A stretch of DNA of 64,000 bases from Pseudomonas kilonensis (GTDB lineage Bacteria > Pseudomonadota > Gammaproteobacteria > Pseudomonadales > Pseudomonadaceae), in contig NZ_LHVH01000031.1 in the NCBI RefSeq assembly GCF_001269885.1, positions 79,460 through 143,459 on the forward strand, in the 5' to 3' direction. This document shows positions 54,308 through 63,960 of the stretch, piece by piece. Below the pieces are notes generated by a model, which did no database searches, was not told the origin of the DNA, and saw nothing but the letters and a program-made list of their open reading frames with translations. Every line of letters begins with the position of its first letter. The first letter of the stretch is position 1. A program made the position numbers and the translations under genes.

Positions 54308-55390
54308 CTACCTCAGCTTCAGGGTGGCAAGGCCGACCAGGACCAGAATCACGGTGATGATCCAGAAACGGACGATCACACGCGGCTCGGGCCAGCCCTT
54401 GAGTTCAAAGTGGTGGTGGATCGGCGCCATGCGGAATACGCGGCGGCCGGTCAATTTAAAGGACGCAACCTGAATGACGACTGACAGGGTCTCCATCACG
54501 AACACGCCGCCCATGATGAACAGGACGATTTCCTGGCGAACGATCACAGCGATGGTGCCCAGGGCCGCGCCCAGCGCCAGCGCGCCGACGTCGCCCATGA
54601 AGACTTGCGCCGGATAGGTGTTGAACCACAGGAAGCCCAGGCCGGCACCGATCAGCGCTCCGCAGAACACGATCAGCTCGCCCGCCCCCGGCACATAAGG
54701 GATCAGCAGGTATTCAGCGAATTTCACGTTACCCGACAGGTAGCAGAAGATCCCCAGCGCACCGCCGACCATCACCGTCGGCATGATCGCCAGGCCGTCG
54801 AGACCGTCGGTGAGGTTGACCGCGTTGCTCGAACCGACGATCACCAGGTAGGTCAGCACGATGAAGCCTGCGCCCAATGGAATGCTGTAGTCCTTGAGCA
54901 TCGGCAGGATCAGGGTGGTTTCCACTGGCGAGGCGGCGGTCATATAAAGGAAGATCGCCGCGCCGAGGCCGAATACCGACTGCCAGAAATACTTCCAGCG
55001 ACTTGGCAGCCCACGGGAGTTCTTCTCGATGACCTTGCGGTAGTCGTCGACCCAGCCGATGGCGCCAAAGAGCAAGGTCACCAGCAGCACGACCCAGACA
55101 TACCGGTTCGCCAGGTCGGCCCAGAGCAAGGTGCTGATGCCGATGGACGAGAGGATCAGCGCGCCACCCATGGTCGGGGTGCCGGATTTGGACAGGTGCG
55201 ATTGCGGACCGTCGTTACGAACCGACTGGCCGATCTGCAGGTTCTGCAGGGTGCGGATCATCCACGGGCCCAGGAACAGCGACAACGACAGCGCGGTCAG
55301 CACACCCAGGATCCCGCGCAGGGTCAGGTACTGGAAGACCGCGAAGCCTTTGTGGAACTGTTGCAGGTACTCCGCTAGCAGCAGCAGCAT
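54308..55390 (-). CDS. mraY: Phospho-MurNAc-pentapeptide transferase MraY
   Basis: 360 aa, an inner-membrane enzyme that makes lipid I on undecaprenyl phosphate. About 10 helices; the Asp pair in GWVDDYRKVI, and NLTDGLDGLA with the catalytic Asp. Start ATG 55390 gives MLLLLAEYLQQFHKGF, and shares one base with the murF stop. A frame to 55651 is murF sequence. Confidence 0.97.
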   Translation of the reverse strand: MLLLLAEYLQQFHKGFAVFQYLTLRGILGVLTALSLSLFLGPWMIRTLQNLQIGQSVRNDGPQSHLSKSGTPTMGGALILSSIGISTLLWADLANRYVWVVLLVTLLFGAIGWVDDYRKVIEKNSRGLPSRWKYFWQSVFGLGAAIFLYMTAASPVETTLILPMLKDYSIPLGAGFIVLTYLVIVGSSNAVNLTDGLDGLAIMPTVMVGGALGIFCYLSGNVKFAEYLLIPYVPGAGELIVFCGALIGAGLGFLWFNTYPAQVFMGDVGALALGAALGTIAVIVRQEIVLFIMGGVFVMETLSVVIQVASFKLTGRRVFRMAPIHHHFELKGWPEPRVIVRFWIITVILVLVGLATLKLR

Positions 55391-56757
55391 TAATGTTTCT
55401 CCGTGGAGGCGCCGCACAGCGCCGCGACGATGTTTTCCATCGCTGCGCTGCGTGAGCCCTTGATCAATAAGGTGGTGTTCGGGTCCTGCTCGCCGCCCAG
55501 GGCCTGGATCAGTTCGGCCTGAGTGGTGAAATGCCGTGCGTGCTCGCCAAACGCGGCGACCGCATGGGCCATCATCGGACCGACCGCATACAGCGCGTCG
55601 ACCTTGCCGCGCGCATAGGCACCGACGTCGTGATGCCCCTGTTGCGCCCACTCGCCCAGTTCACCGATATCCCCCAGCACCAATACGGTACGGCCGGAGA
55701 AACCGGCGAGGATATCCACGGCCGCGCACATGGACGACGGGTTGGCGTTATAGGTGTCGTCGATCACGCGCATGCCATTGCTGGCCAGTTGCGCGACGGA
55801 GCGCCCCTTGACTGGCTGTACGGCGTTCAACCCGGCGACGATGCCCGGCAGCGACACGCCCAGGGCATGGGCAGCCGCCGCCGCGGCCAGGGCGTTGGCA
55901 ACGTTATGGGTGCCGAGCAGGTTCAATTGCACCCGCTCGGCGCCATCCGGGCTGTGCAGGTTAAAGGCCGGGCACCCGCGAGCGTCGCGGTCCAGGTCAC
56001 TGGCGTAGAAATTCGCGGCGAGGTTGCTCAGGGCAAAGGTCAGCACCTTGCGCTCGCCCGCCCGGGTCTTCCAGATTTCGAAAGCCTTGTCGTCGAGATT
56101 CAGCACGGCGACGCCATCGGCATCCAGCCCCTCGATGATCTCGCCCTTGGCCTCGACAATTTTTTCCGGGCCGCCGAACTCGCCGACGTGAGCAGTCCCG
56201 GCATTGTTGAGTACCGCCACGTGGGGCTTGGTCATGCCCACGGTGTAAGCGATCTCGCCGAGCCGCGAAGCCCCCAGCTCGATGACGGCGGCACTGTGCT
56301 CCGGCGCCAGTTCCAGCAAGGTCAGCGGTACGCCGAGGTCATTATTCAGGTTGCCACGGGTCGCCAGCACCGGACCGCGGGTGCGCAGGATGCTGGCAAG
56401 CATTTCCTTGACCGTGGTCTTGCCGCTGGAGCCGGTGATGGCCGCGACCGGGTTGCCATACGCCGCGCGGTTCAGCGCGCCGAGCTGGCCCAGGGCCTGG
56501 CGAGTGTCGTTGACAAGCAATTGCGGCAGCGCGCTGTTGCTCACTTCGCGCTCGACCAGGGCCGCGACCGCACCTTTGCCCGCGACTTCGTTCAAGTAAT
56601 CGTGACCATCGAAACGCGGCCCGGCCAAGGCGACGAACAATTGCCCCGGTGCGATTGCCCGACTGTCGATGCTGACGCCGTTGAAGGTGGCGTCCGCGGC
56701 GATGAGGCGCGCATTCAGGGCGTTGGTCAGTTCGCTGAGCTTCAGGGCTTTAAGCAT
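55390..56757 (-). CDS. murF: UDP-MurNAc-tripeptide--D-alanyl-D-alanine ligase MurF
   Basis: 455 aa. Adds D-Ala-D-Ala to finish the pentapeptide. The ATP loop is ITGSSGKTTVKEML (about 107-120), followed by NLNNDLGVPLTLL and the NANPSSM substrate region. Its start overlaps the murE stop by 8 bp. Confidence 0.97.
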   Translation of the reverse strand: MLKALKLSELTNALNARLIAADATFNGVSIDSRAIAPGQLFVALAGPRFDGHDYLNEVAGKGAVAALVEREVSNSALPQLLVNDTRQALGQLGALNRAAYGNPVAAITGSSGKTTVKEMLASILRTRGPVLATRGNLNNDLGVPLTLLELAPEHSAAVIELGASRLGEIAYTVGMTKPHVAVLNNAGTAHVGEFGGPEKIVEAKGEIIEGLDADGVAVLNLDDKAFEIWKTRAGERKVLTFALSNLAANFYASDLDRDARGCPAFNLHSPDGAERVQLNLLGTHNVANALAAAAAAHALGVSLPGIVAGLNAVQPVKGRSVAQLASNGMRVIDDTYNANPSSMCAAVDILAGFSGRTVLVLGDIGELGEWAQQGHHDVGAYARGKVDALYAVGPMMAHAVAAFGEHARHFTTQAELIQALGGEQDPNTTLLIKGSRSAAMENIVAALCGASTEKH

Positions 56758-58213
56758 GGGCCACCTCCCACGCGGTCAGGGCGTGATCGGCTTCCACCAG
56801 ATCGGAGAAAGCATGGCGTTCGCCGTTGATTTCCTGATAGTCCTCGTGGCCCTTGCCGGCCAGGACGATGACATCGTCCGCCGAGGCGCTGGCGATCAAC
56901 TGGGCAATGGCCTGGCCGCGACCAGCCACGAAGGTGACGTTGTCCACAGCCGCAAAACCGGCGCGGATGTCATCAAAAATCTGCTGCGGGTCTTCGCTGC
57001 GTGGGTTGTCGTCGGTGACCAGCACGCCGTCTGCCAGCCGCTCCACGACTTCGGCCATCAATGGGCGTTTGCCGCGATCACGATCACCACCGCAGCCGAA
57101 CAGGCACAGCAACTTGCCCTTGGCGTGAGGTCGCAGGGCCGTGAGAACTTTTTCCAACGCGTCGGGGGTATGGGCGTAATCGACCACAACCAGTGGTTGA
57201 GTCCCACCGCCCAGACGCTGCATGCGACCGGCCGGGCCCTCGAGCTTCGGCAAGACCTTGAGAATCTCGTCCAGCGCATAGTCCAGGCCGAGCAAGGCGC
57301 CGATGGCCGCCAATACGTTGCTCAGGTTGAAACGGCCGAGCAAGGTGCTGCGCAAATGGTGCTCGCCCTGGGGCGTGACCAAGGTGGCGCGCACGCCTTC
57401 GTCATTGAATTGCGCCTGGCGTACATAAAGGTAGGCGCTGGCATCTTCCAGGCTGTAGGTGATCAACCGCGACTCGCGTTTTTCGGCAGCCAGTTGCCGA
57501 CCGAATTCGTCATCGAGGTTGATGACCCGGCATTTCAAATCATTCCAAGCGAACAGCCTGGCCTTGGCTTCGCCGTAGGCCTGCATGGTGCCGTGGTAAT
57601 CCAGATGATCCCGGGACAGGTTGGTCAACACCGCGACATCGAACGCCAGCGCGGTCACACGGCCCTGGTCCAAACCATGGGAAGAGACTTCCATCGCAAC
57701 GGCCTTGGCACCGGCCTTTTTCAGGTCTGCCAGGGTCGCTTGCACGGCAATCGGGTTCGGCGTGGTGTGCAGGCCGCTTTCCAGCGCGCCATGGAAGCCG
57801 TTGCCCAAGGTGCCGACAATGCCGCAATGCTGGCCGAGCAGGTCCAGGGCCTGGGCCACCAGTTGGGTCACGCTGGTCTTGCCGTTGGTACCGGTCACGC
57901 CCACCAGGTTCAGGTGGCGGCTCGGGTCGCCATAAAAACGCCCGGCGATGTCCGACAGCTGCGCCGCCAGGCCCTTGACCGGAATCAGCGGAACGTCGGT
58001 GATCGGCAGCACGGTCGCGCCGTGCACTTCATACGCCACGGCAGCCGCGCCACGCTTCAGGGCGTCGGCGATATGGTCGCGACCATCGAAACGCGCACCC
58101 GGCACCGCCAGGAACAAGTCCCCGGCACGGACATTGCGGCTATCCAGGGCCAGTTCGCGGATCAACAGATCGTGACCGGCGTGGGCAAAAATCTTGTTCA
58201 GGCTCAGGGACAT
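56750..58213 (-). CDS. murE: UDP-MurNAc-L-Ala-D-Glu--meso-diaminopimelate ligase MurE
   Basis: 487 aa. Adds meso-diaminopimelate. The ATP loop is GVTGTNGKTSVTQL (about 109-122). The DNPRSEDP motif, which selects meso-diaminopimelate rather than lysine, is near residues 400-408. The start shares one base with the ftsI stop (TGATG). Confidence 0.97.
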   Translation of the reverse strand: MSLSLNKIFAHAGHDLLIRELALDSRNVRAGDLFLAVPGARFDGRDHIADALKRGAAAVAYEVHGATVLPITDVPLIPVKGLAAQLSDIAGRFYGDPSRHLNLVGVTGTNGKTSVTQLVAQALDLLGQHCGIVGTLGNGFHGALESGLHTTPNPIAVQATLADLKKAGAKAVAMEVSSHGLDQGRVTALAFDVAVLTNLSRDHLDYHGTMQAYGEAKARLFAWNDLKCRVINLDDEFGRQLAAEKRESRLITYSLEDASAYLYVRQAQFNDEGVRATLVTPQGEHHLRSTLLGRFNLSNVLAAIGALLGLDYALDEILKVLPKLEGPAGRMQRLGGGTQPLVVVDYAHTPDALEKVLTALRPHAKGKLLCLFGCGGDRDRGKRPLMAEVVERLADGVLVTDDNPRSEDPQQIFDDIRAGFAAVDNVTFVAGRGQAIAQLIASASADDVIVLAGKGHEDYQEINGERHAFSDLVEADHALTAWEVAHA

Positions 58214-59955
58214 CAGCCACGCCCTCCTTCGGCTTTCAGGGGAACGACCGGTGCGGTATTGGCCTGCTGGGTCGGCGGCAGGTTGTCCGGGGTAATGTTC
58301 ATCAGGCGCAGGGTGCCGGACATCACTTTGCTGAACACCGGCGCCGAGACCAGGCCACCGAAGTAGCCCGCCTTGCTCGGTTCGTCGATGACCACGACGA
58401 TGGCGTAGCGCGGGTCGCTCATCGGGCCGAAGCCGGCAAACAGCGAACGGTAGGAATTCTCGGCGTAGCCTTTGGTGCCCACCGAGGTTTTACGGGCCGT
58501 ACCCGATTTGCCTGCCACGTGATAGGCCGGGACCTGGGCGCGATAGACACCGCGCGGCGCTTCGATCACTTGTTGCAGCATGCCCTGCATGGTCTTGGCG
58601 ACATCCTCCGGGATCACCTGGGTGGTCTGCGGCGCCTTGTCGGTCTTGATCAGGGTCAGCGGTGCCATCCGCCCGTTGTTCGCTAGCGCGGAAAACGCGT
58701 GGACCAACTGGATCGCGGTCACGGAAACACCGTAGCCGTAGGACAACGTGGCGGTTTCAGCCTTGCGCCAGTCGCGGTAGTTCGGCAGGTTGCCGACACG
58801 CTCGCCCGGGAAGCCCAGGCCGGTGTCCTGGCCGAGGCCGATTTTCTGGGCCAGGCGATAGATCGCCTCGCCGCCGATATCGAAGGCAATCTTGCTCATG
58901 CCGACGTTACTGGAATTGATCAGGATGCCGGTCAGGTCGAGCACCGGGCCTTCGGTCTTGGACACGTCACGAATGGTGTACTTGCCGATCTGCAGGGTGC
59001 CCGGATACACCTCGACGGTGTCGCTCGGTTTCCAGCGCCCGGTTTCCAGGGCCGCGGCCATGGACACGGCTTTCATGGTCGAACCGGGCTCGAACACGTC
59101 GATCATCGCGCGGTTGCGCATCATCGCCGGTTGCAGGTTGCGACGGTTGTTCGGGTTGTAGGTCGGCTGGTTGACCATCGCCAGGATCTCGCCGCTCTTC
59201 ACGTCCATGATCACCAGGCTGCCGGCCTTGGCACCGTTCTCGACGATGGCATTGCGCAGTTCACGGTTGGCCAGGTATTGCAGGCGCAGGTCAATGGACA
59301 ACGCCAAGGGCTTTCCGGCCTTGGCGTTTTTGGTGACTTGGACATCCTTGATCAGCCTGCCGCGCCGATCCTTGATGACCTGGCGCTTACCGGCGACCCC
59401 GGCGAGCCATTCGTCATAGGCCAGTTCGACACCTTCGCGCCCTCGGTCATCAATGTCGGTAAACCCGACCATGTGGGCGGTGACTTCACCGGCCGGGTAG
59501 AAACGCCGGAACTCTTCAATGCCGTAGACACCAGGCACTTTCAGATCGAGCACGCTCTGGCCTTGCTCGGGCGTCAACCCGCGCACCAGATAAATGAATT
59601 CCTTGTTGGCCTGGGCTTCGAGGCGCTCGGCCAGGGCCTTGGGATCCTGCCCGAGGGCAGCGGCCAGTGCTGGCCATTTTTCCTTGGCCTGCTGCATTTC
59701 CTTGGCGTTGGCCCACAAGGTGGTCACCGGGGTGCTCACGGCCAGGGGTTCGCCATTGCGGTCGGTGATCAGGCCACGGTGAGCCGGGATCGGAATATGC
59801 CGCACACTGCGGGCATCGCCCTGCCCCTTGAGGAAATCACGGTCGACGACCTGCAGGTCGATGATGCGCCATGAAATCGCCGCCACCATGATCCCGAGCA
59901 AGCCCAGGACCAGACGGAACCGCCACGGGAACAGCGCCCCTTCGAGTTTCATCAT
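58213..59955 (-). CDS. ftsI: Septal transpeptidase FtsI (PBP3)
   Basis: 580 aa, a class B penicillin-binding protein. One N-terminal membrane segment (about 12-33), the pedestal domain, then the transpeptidase domain with the active Ser in GSTMK (S292), SSN (near 350) and KSGT (near 484). It crosslinks septal murein with FtsW. Both ATG 59955 and 59952 are possible; the ftsL stop overlaps here. Confidence 0.97.
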   Translation of the reverse strand: MMKLEGALFPWRFRLVLGLLGIMVAAISWRIIDLQVVDRDFLKGQGDARSVRHIPIPAHRGLITDRNGEPLAVSTPVTTLWANAKEMQQAKEKWPALAAALGQDPKALAERLEAQANKEFIYLVRGLTPEQGQSVLDLKVPGVYGIEEFRRFYPAGEVTAHMVGFTDIDDRGREGVELAYDEWLAGVAGKRQVIKDRRGRLIKDVQVTKNAKAGKPLALSIDLRLQYLANRELRNAIVENGAKAGSLVIMDVKSGEILAMVNQPTYNPNNRRNLQPAMMRNRAMIDVFEPGSTMKAVSMAAALETGRWKPSDTVEVYPGTLQIGKYTIRDVSKTEGPVLDLTGILINSSNVGMSKIAFDIGGEAIYRLAQKIGLGQDTGLGFPGERVGNLPNYRDWRKAETATLSYGYGVSVTAIQLVHAFSALANNGRMAPLTLIKTDKAPQTTQVIPEDVAKTMQGMLQQVIEAPRGVYRAQVPAYHVAGKSGTARKTSVGTKGYAENSYRSLFAGFGPMSDPRYAIVVVIDEPSKAGYFGGLVSAPVFSKVMSGTLRLMNITPDNLPPTQQANTAPVVPLKAEGGRG

Positions 59956-60245
59956 GGCGCCACCATCTGCACTTCGGCGGCGCCGGGAATGCGCATTTTC
60001 AGCTGCTCGGTGGCCAAGACTTCGATACGGCTATGGGCGGTCCAGGTGCTCTGCTCCAGGATCAACCGGCCCCACTCGGCCTGCGCCTTGTCGCGCACGC
60101 TCAGTTCGTTGTAGAGGGTATTGAGAAGCTGCCGGTTCCAGTGCGCGCTATAGGACACGGCGATGGCCGACACGAGCACGCCGATAAACAGCAGCAGCAT
60201 GAAAAAGCTGCCGCCTGGCAGTGGCTTGGCGAAGAGCTTGCTCAC
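59952..60245 (-). CDS. ftsL: Cell division protein FtsL
   Basis: 97 aa, a small bitopic divisome protein: one membrane segment (about 14-34) and a periplasmic coiled coil with leucine-zipper spacing. It forms the FtsQLB complex. It starts with GTG 60245, overlapping the rsmH stop (GTGA), and ends over the ftsI start. Confidence 0.95.
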   Translation of the reverse strand: MSKLFAKPLPGGSFFMLLLFIGVLVSAIAVSYSAHWNRQLLNTLYNELSVRDKAQAEWGRLILEQSTWTAHSRIEVLATEQLKMRIPGAAEVQMVAP

Positions 60246-61189
60246 CGCAACTTCTCCGCGACACGCATGACGGCGCTACGGGCACGTGGGTTGGCCTTGA
60301 GTTCAGCCTCGGAGGCGAACTGCGCTTTGCCATGGATCTTGATTTTTGGCACGAAGGCTTCGAAACGCACCGGCAGGTTGCGCGGCAGGTTATCGGCTTC
60401 GCCCTTGGTGAGTTTGCGCATGAACAGCTTGACGATGCGGTCTTCCAGGGAATGGAAGCTGATCACCACCAGCCGACCGCCGATCTCCAGCGCTTCAAGC
60501 GCTGCTTCGAGACCGACTTCCAGATCGCCCAACTCGTTATTGACGTGGATGCGCAAGCCCTGGAAAGCACGGGTCGCCGGGTTCTTGCCCTTTTCCCAGG
60601 CCGGGTTGGCAACTTTCAGCACCTCGGCCAGGTCGCCGGTGCGCTCGAATGGCTTGATATCGCGCCGCTCGACCACGGCACGGGCCATGCGGCCGGAGAA
60701 ACGCTCTTCACCGTATTCCTTGAAGACACGGGCGATTTCTTCCACCGGGGCAGTGTTGACGAATTCGGCGGCGCTGATGCCTCGGGACGGGTCCATGCGC
60801 ATGTCCAGCGGGCCGTCATTGAGGAAACTGAAGCCGCGCTCCGGGTCGTCCAGTTGTGGCGAAGACACGCCCAGGTCGAGCAGCACGCCGCTGACCTTGC
60901 CGGCCAGGCCACGCTCGGCGACTTCCGAAGCCAGCTCGGCAAAGCTGCGTTGCACAATGACAAAGCGGCCGTCTTCGGCCGCCAGCGCTTGCCCGGTGGC
61001 AATCGCTTGAGGATCCTTGTCGAATCCCAGCAACCGGCCACCCGGACCGAGCTTGCTGAGAATCAACCGGCTGTGTCCGCCACGCCCGAACGTGCCGTCC
61101 AGATAGCAGCCATCAGGACGTACGGCGAGAGCCTCGACGGCTTCGTCAAGCAGTACGGTGATGTGGTTAAAGCCGCTATCAATAGTCAC
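60242..61189 (-). CDS. rsmH: 16S rRNA (cytosine1402-N4)-methyltransferase RsmH
   Basis: 315 aa, the MraW/RsmH methyltransferase that modifies C1402 of 16S rRNA. It has HITVLLDEAVEAL, the SAM motif YLDGTFGRGGHSR, DLGVSSPQLD and SFHSLEDRIVK. The start is GTG 61189 overlapping the mraZ stop (GTGA). It pairs with rsmI further right, which modifies the same nucleotide's ribose. Confidence 0.97.
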   Translation of the reverse strand: MTIDSGFNHITVLLDEAVEALAVRPDGCYLDGTFGRGGHSRLILSKLGPGGRLLGFDKDPQAIATGQALAAEDGRFVIVQRSFAELASEVAERGLAGKVSGVLLDLGVSSPQLDDPERGFSFLNDGPLDMRMDPSRGISAAEFVNTAPVEEIARVFKEYGEERFSGRMARAVVERRDIKPFERTGDLAEVLKVANPAWEKGKNPATRAFQGLRIHVNNELGDLEVGLEAALEALEIGGRLVVISFHSLEDRIVKLFMRKLTKGEADNLPRNLPVRFEAFVPKIKIHGKAQFASEAELKANPRARSAVMRVAEKLR

Positions 61190-61641
61190 AGGATCAAATC
61201 ACGCAGTTCATCAGGCATGGCGCCCGGTTGTTGAATAGCAGCGAGGTCAGCGGCGGAAACCGCATTCCAGGCATCTTCGTCCCACAGCTGGAACTTGTTC
61301 AGTTGGCCCACCAGCATCGCGCGCTTGTCCAGCTTGGCGTATTCGCGCAGGCGCGGCGGCACCAGGAAACGACCGCTGCCATCGAGTTCGAGGTCGACGG
61401 CATTACCGATCAGCAAGCGTTGCAAACGGCGGTTTTCTTCACGCAGCGAAGGCAGTGCGCGCAGTTTGGTTTCGATGATTTCCCACTCATCGAGAGGGTA
61501 AACACACAAACATGGGTCAACAGCGTCGATCGTGACGATTAACTGCCCCGAACTTCGCGAAACGAGCTCGTCACGATACCGGCTCGGCATGGCGAGACGG
61601 CCTTTTGCATCGAGACTGATAGCGTTAGCTCCGCGAAACAC
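61186..61641 (-). CDS. mraZ: Transcriptional regulator MraZ
   Basis: 151 aa, two AbrB-like swapped-hairpin DNA-binding domains (MFRGANAISLDAKGRLAMPSRYR and the second half GNAVDLELDGSGRFLVPPRLRE). MraZ oligomers repress the dcw promoter through tandem GTGG repeats, and these are seen just upstream. First gene of the dcw operon. Confidence 0.96.
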   Translation of the reverse strand: MFRGANAISLDAKGRLAMPSRYRDELVSRSSGQLIVTIDAVDPCLCVYPLDEWEIIETKLRALPSLREENRRLQRLLIGNAVDLELDGSGRFLVPPRLREYAKLDKRAMLVGQLNKFQLWDEDAWNAVSAADLAAIQQPGAMPDELRDLIL

Positions 61642-61655
61642 GTCTGCGTTTCTCC

Positions 61656-61710
61656 ACTTTTTGGCGTTTTACCTTCAAAAAAACCCACTTCATGCCACTT
61701 TCCGCCACTT
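61656..61710 (-). promoter_or_regulatory. MraZ operator: tandem GTGG boxes
   Basis: On the minus strand AAGTGG occurs at three sites exactly 10 bp apart (complements at 61685-61690, 61695-61700 and 61705-61710), and a fourth at 61656-61661. Known MraZ boxes are GTGGG repeats with 10-bp period. The first box overlaps the expected transcription start. Confidence 0.85.
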
Positions 61711-61716
61711 GCGCAC

Positions 61717-61746
61717 ACTATAGGAATGCGCCTACCGCACCGTCAA
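61717..61746 (-). promoter_or_regulatory. Sigma-70 promoter of the dcw operon (Pmra)
   Basis: On the minus strand TTGACG, 18 bp, TATAGT: a strong -35/-10 pair. The start would fall near 61710, at the first MraZ box, about 70 bp before mraZ. Confidence 0.8.
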
Positions 61747-61952
61747 GGCGCGGATTGAAGGAAAAGCCTTATAGATCGGAGATTTAGGAGCGTTTCAGGA
61801 GGGGTAACAAGAATCTGACGTAGGAATTTTCGCCTCAACCCGAATGAGCACAGGAGGCTGCGCGCACAAGTTAAAGTGATTTGTTAAGAGTAAGATTTTT
61901 TTGGTATTAGGAACTGCGTCTGCCAGTGATTCCGGCAGGGAGGGAAAAAGGT
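61747..61952. other. Spacer between Pmra and rnpB
   Basis: About 200 bp without a gene. A small inverted repeat CTGCC/GGCAG lies at 61919-61939 and a T-run region near 61900. I see nothing else supportable. Confidence 0.5.
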
Positions 61953-62306
61953 GGAGAGTCGATCTGTAAGCCGGGTTCTGTCTTGAACAGTCATTCGTCT
62001 ACGATGGCCATCACTGGACATCTTTAGCAACCTACCCGGTCCCAGCGCGGGCCACGCCTTGGGACCCTATTTGGTCTTGCTCCAAGTGGGGTTTACCTAG
62101 CCACGAACTGTTGCCAGACGTGCGGTGCGCTCTTACCGCACCTTTTCACCCTTACCGGCGCCGAAGCGCTTAGGCGGTTATTTTCTGTGGCACTTTCCGT
62201 AGGCTCACGCCTCCCAGGCATTACCTGGCACTTCGCCCTATGGAGCCCGGACTTTCCTCCCCCCCCTAATTTTCATAGAGGGCAGCGACTGTCCGATCGA
62301 CTCTCC
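61953..62306 (-). ncRNA. rnpB: RNase P RNA (class A)
   Basis: About 354 nt on the minus strand. Helix P1 is formed by GGAGAGTCGATC at the 5' end (62306 down) and GATCGACTCTCC at the 3' end (61953-61964, as its complement); a T-run just after P1 could end transcription. The 3' conserved part reads ACCCGGCTTACAGATCG. The RNA cleaves 5' leaders of pre-tRNAs with protein RnpA. Location between mraZ and rsmI is standard for Pseudomonas. Confidence 0.95.
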
Positions 62307-62313
62307 GCCGCGA

Positions 62314-62342
62314 AGGTTAACGGTAGAGCGCCTGAAGAACAA
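62314..62342 (-). promoter_or_regulatory. Probable rnpB promoter
   Basis: TTGTTC, 17 bp, TAACCT on the minus strand; the -10 ends 7 bp before the predicted RNA 5' end. Confidence 0.6.
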
Positions 62343-62378
62343 GCGCTAAAAGCCTTGGGCCAGCCCTGCGCCCTGCTT

Positions 62379-63251
62379 TCACTGACCCTTCTGTTTTTCC
62401 AGTGCGACCTGGTACAGCACGTTCTTGCGCTCACCGGTGATCTGCGCCGCAAGGGCCGCGGCGCGCTTGAGGGGCATTTCCTCGAGTAGCAGGTTCAGGA
62501 TGCGCATCGCTTCGCTGCTGACAGCGTCTTCACTTTCCGGGGCTGTCCACCCAGCCACCAGGACGACACACTCGCCGCGCTGCTGGTTGCTGTCACCTTC
62601 GACGAAGGCTCGCAACTCGGCCAACGGCAAGCCCTTGAGGGTTTCGAAGGTCTTGGTCAACTCACGAGCCAGCAGCGCCGGGCGCTCGGCGCCGAACACC
62701 AGCTCCATGTCTTGCAGGCATTCCAGGATGCGGTGCGGCGCCTCATAGAAGATCAGCGTGCGCGGCTCTTCCTTTATGGCCTCCAGGCGCGCCCGTCGCC
62801 CCACCGCCTTGGCCGGCAGGAAACCTTCGAAGATGAAACGGTCCGACGGCAGGCCTGCCGCCGACAGCGCTGCGATCAATGCACAAGCCCCCGGCACCGG
62901 CACCACGCTGATGCCCGCCGCCCGAGCCTGACGCACCAGATGATAGCCAGGGTCGGAAATCAGTGGCGTACCGGCATCGGAAATCAGCGCGACATTATCG
63001 CCCGCCAGCAGCCGGGTAATGAAACGACTGCCTTCATCCCGTTCATTGTGTTCATGACAGGCCGCCAACGGCGTGGAAATGCCAAAATGCTGCAGCAGGC
63101 GCTGGGAGTGGCGCGTGTCTTCAGCGGCGATCAGCGCAACCTCCTGCAGGATTTTCAGCGCCCGGGCACTGATATCGTCCAGGTTGCCGATGGGCGTCGC
63201 CACCACATAAAGCGAGCCGGCAGCGGAATTCAAAGCACCTGGAGCAGTCAA
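62379..63251 (-). CDS. rsmI: 16S rRNA (cytidine1402-2'-O)-methyltransferase RsmI
   Basis: 290 aa from TTG 63251. A tetrapyrrole-methylase-fold enzyme with LYVVATPIGNLDDIS, AEDTRHS, SDAGTPLISDPG and GFLPAKAVGRR. It 2'-O-methylates C1402, the nucleotide that RsmH N4-methylates. The TTG start is chosen because GAGGTG lies 7 bp upstream and it gives M-TAPGALNSAAGSLYVVATP, the Pseudomonas form; ATG 63284 would add 11 residues without a clear binding site. Confidence 0.95.
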   Translation of the reverse strand: MTAPGALNSAAGSLYVVATPIGNLDDISARALKILQEVALIAAEDTRHSQRLLQHFGISTPLAACHEHNERDEGSRFITRLLAGDNVALISDAGTPLISDPGYHLVRQARAAGISVVPVPGACALIAALSAAGLPSDRFIFEGFLPAKAVGRRARLEAIKEEPRTLIFYEAPHRILECLQDMELVFGAERPALLARELTKTFETLKGLPLAELRAFVEGDSNQQRGECVVLVAGWTAPESEDAVSSEAMRILNLLLEEMPLKRAAALAAQITGERKNVLYQVALEKQKGQ

Positions 63252-63690
63252 GACACACACCTCATGATCGGTAAAAACCGCCATTGTAGCGTGTAGCGGC
63301 CGTCTCGGCTGTTCGCGGTAACGGGTAACCCGAGGCAATGCCGCTCACTGGAAGGTTACACAAGCCCTTGTGGTGAGGGAGTCCCCGCCGCGTCGCCGAC
63401 GCTGCGCTGTCGCGCAGCAAACAATTATTCGGCCTCAGATAGGAGGTGCGCGCAGGACAGAGGCCGCAGTTATCACTGGCGTGTTCGCACCCGAGAGGGA
63501 GAGCGGCCCACACGGTATCGGCGTGGAGTCGTTGTTGGCATAGCATGCTGTGACCACGTATAGGAGAGTGAACCCTTTCGCCACTGTGTAGCCTGCGTCT
63601 TGGAATCTATTTAGAAGATCAGATACCTGAGTTTTTGAATAGGAGCTTGCGCACGAAGTCAGTCTGACAGTTGGCCAGGATTATGGCCGA
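63252..63690. other. Gene-poor region right of rsmI
   Basis: No reading frame here has protein-like features. In other Pseudomonas genomes the divergent lpoA gene starts close to rsmI; it is not visible in this stretch. TGGTGAGGGAGTCCCCGCCG near 63371 looks like a decayed second type of REP. Confidence 0.5.
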
Positions 63691-63960
63691 GTACATATCC
63701 ATCGCTGCGGTAACGGCCACTTAGGGTTCCGCCCTGACGGCGGCTCACTTTTGAGAAGCGCAAAAGTAAGCAAAACGCTTCTGCCCCACCACTCGGCACC
63801 TCGCCTAGGCTCGGCGTGCCCTCACTCCGGCATTGCTCCGTGGGCCCGCCGCGAAGGGCCATCCATGGCCCAGCGCGGCTATCCCGGCATCCATGCCGGG
63901 ATGCCCACTGCGCAATGCCTGCGTTCGGCCAGCGTGGTTAACGGGGCGCCCGAGATCAAC
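63691..63960. repeat. Second, one-armed copy of the long inverted-repeat element
   Basis: From ATATCC at 63695 the sequence follows the left arm of the 43363 element: CTTAGGGTTCCGCCCTGACG, GCCCCACCACTCGG, CCTCGCCTAGGCTCGG, then the core GGGCCATCCATGGCCC and CCGGCATCCATGCCGG. After the core it does not turn into the right arm but goes into CGTTCGGCCAGCGTGGTTAA. It may run past the window. Confidence 0.85.
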
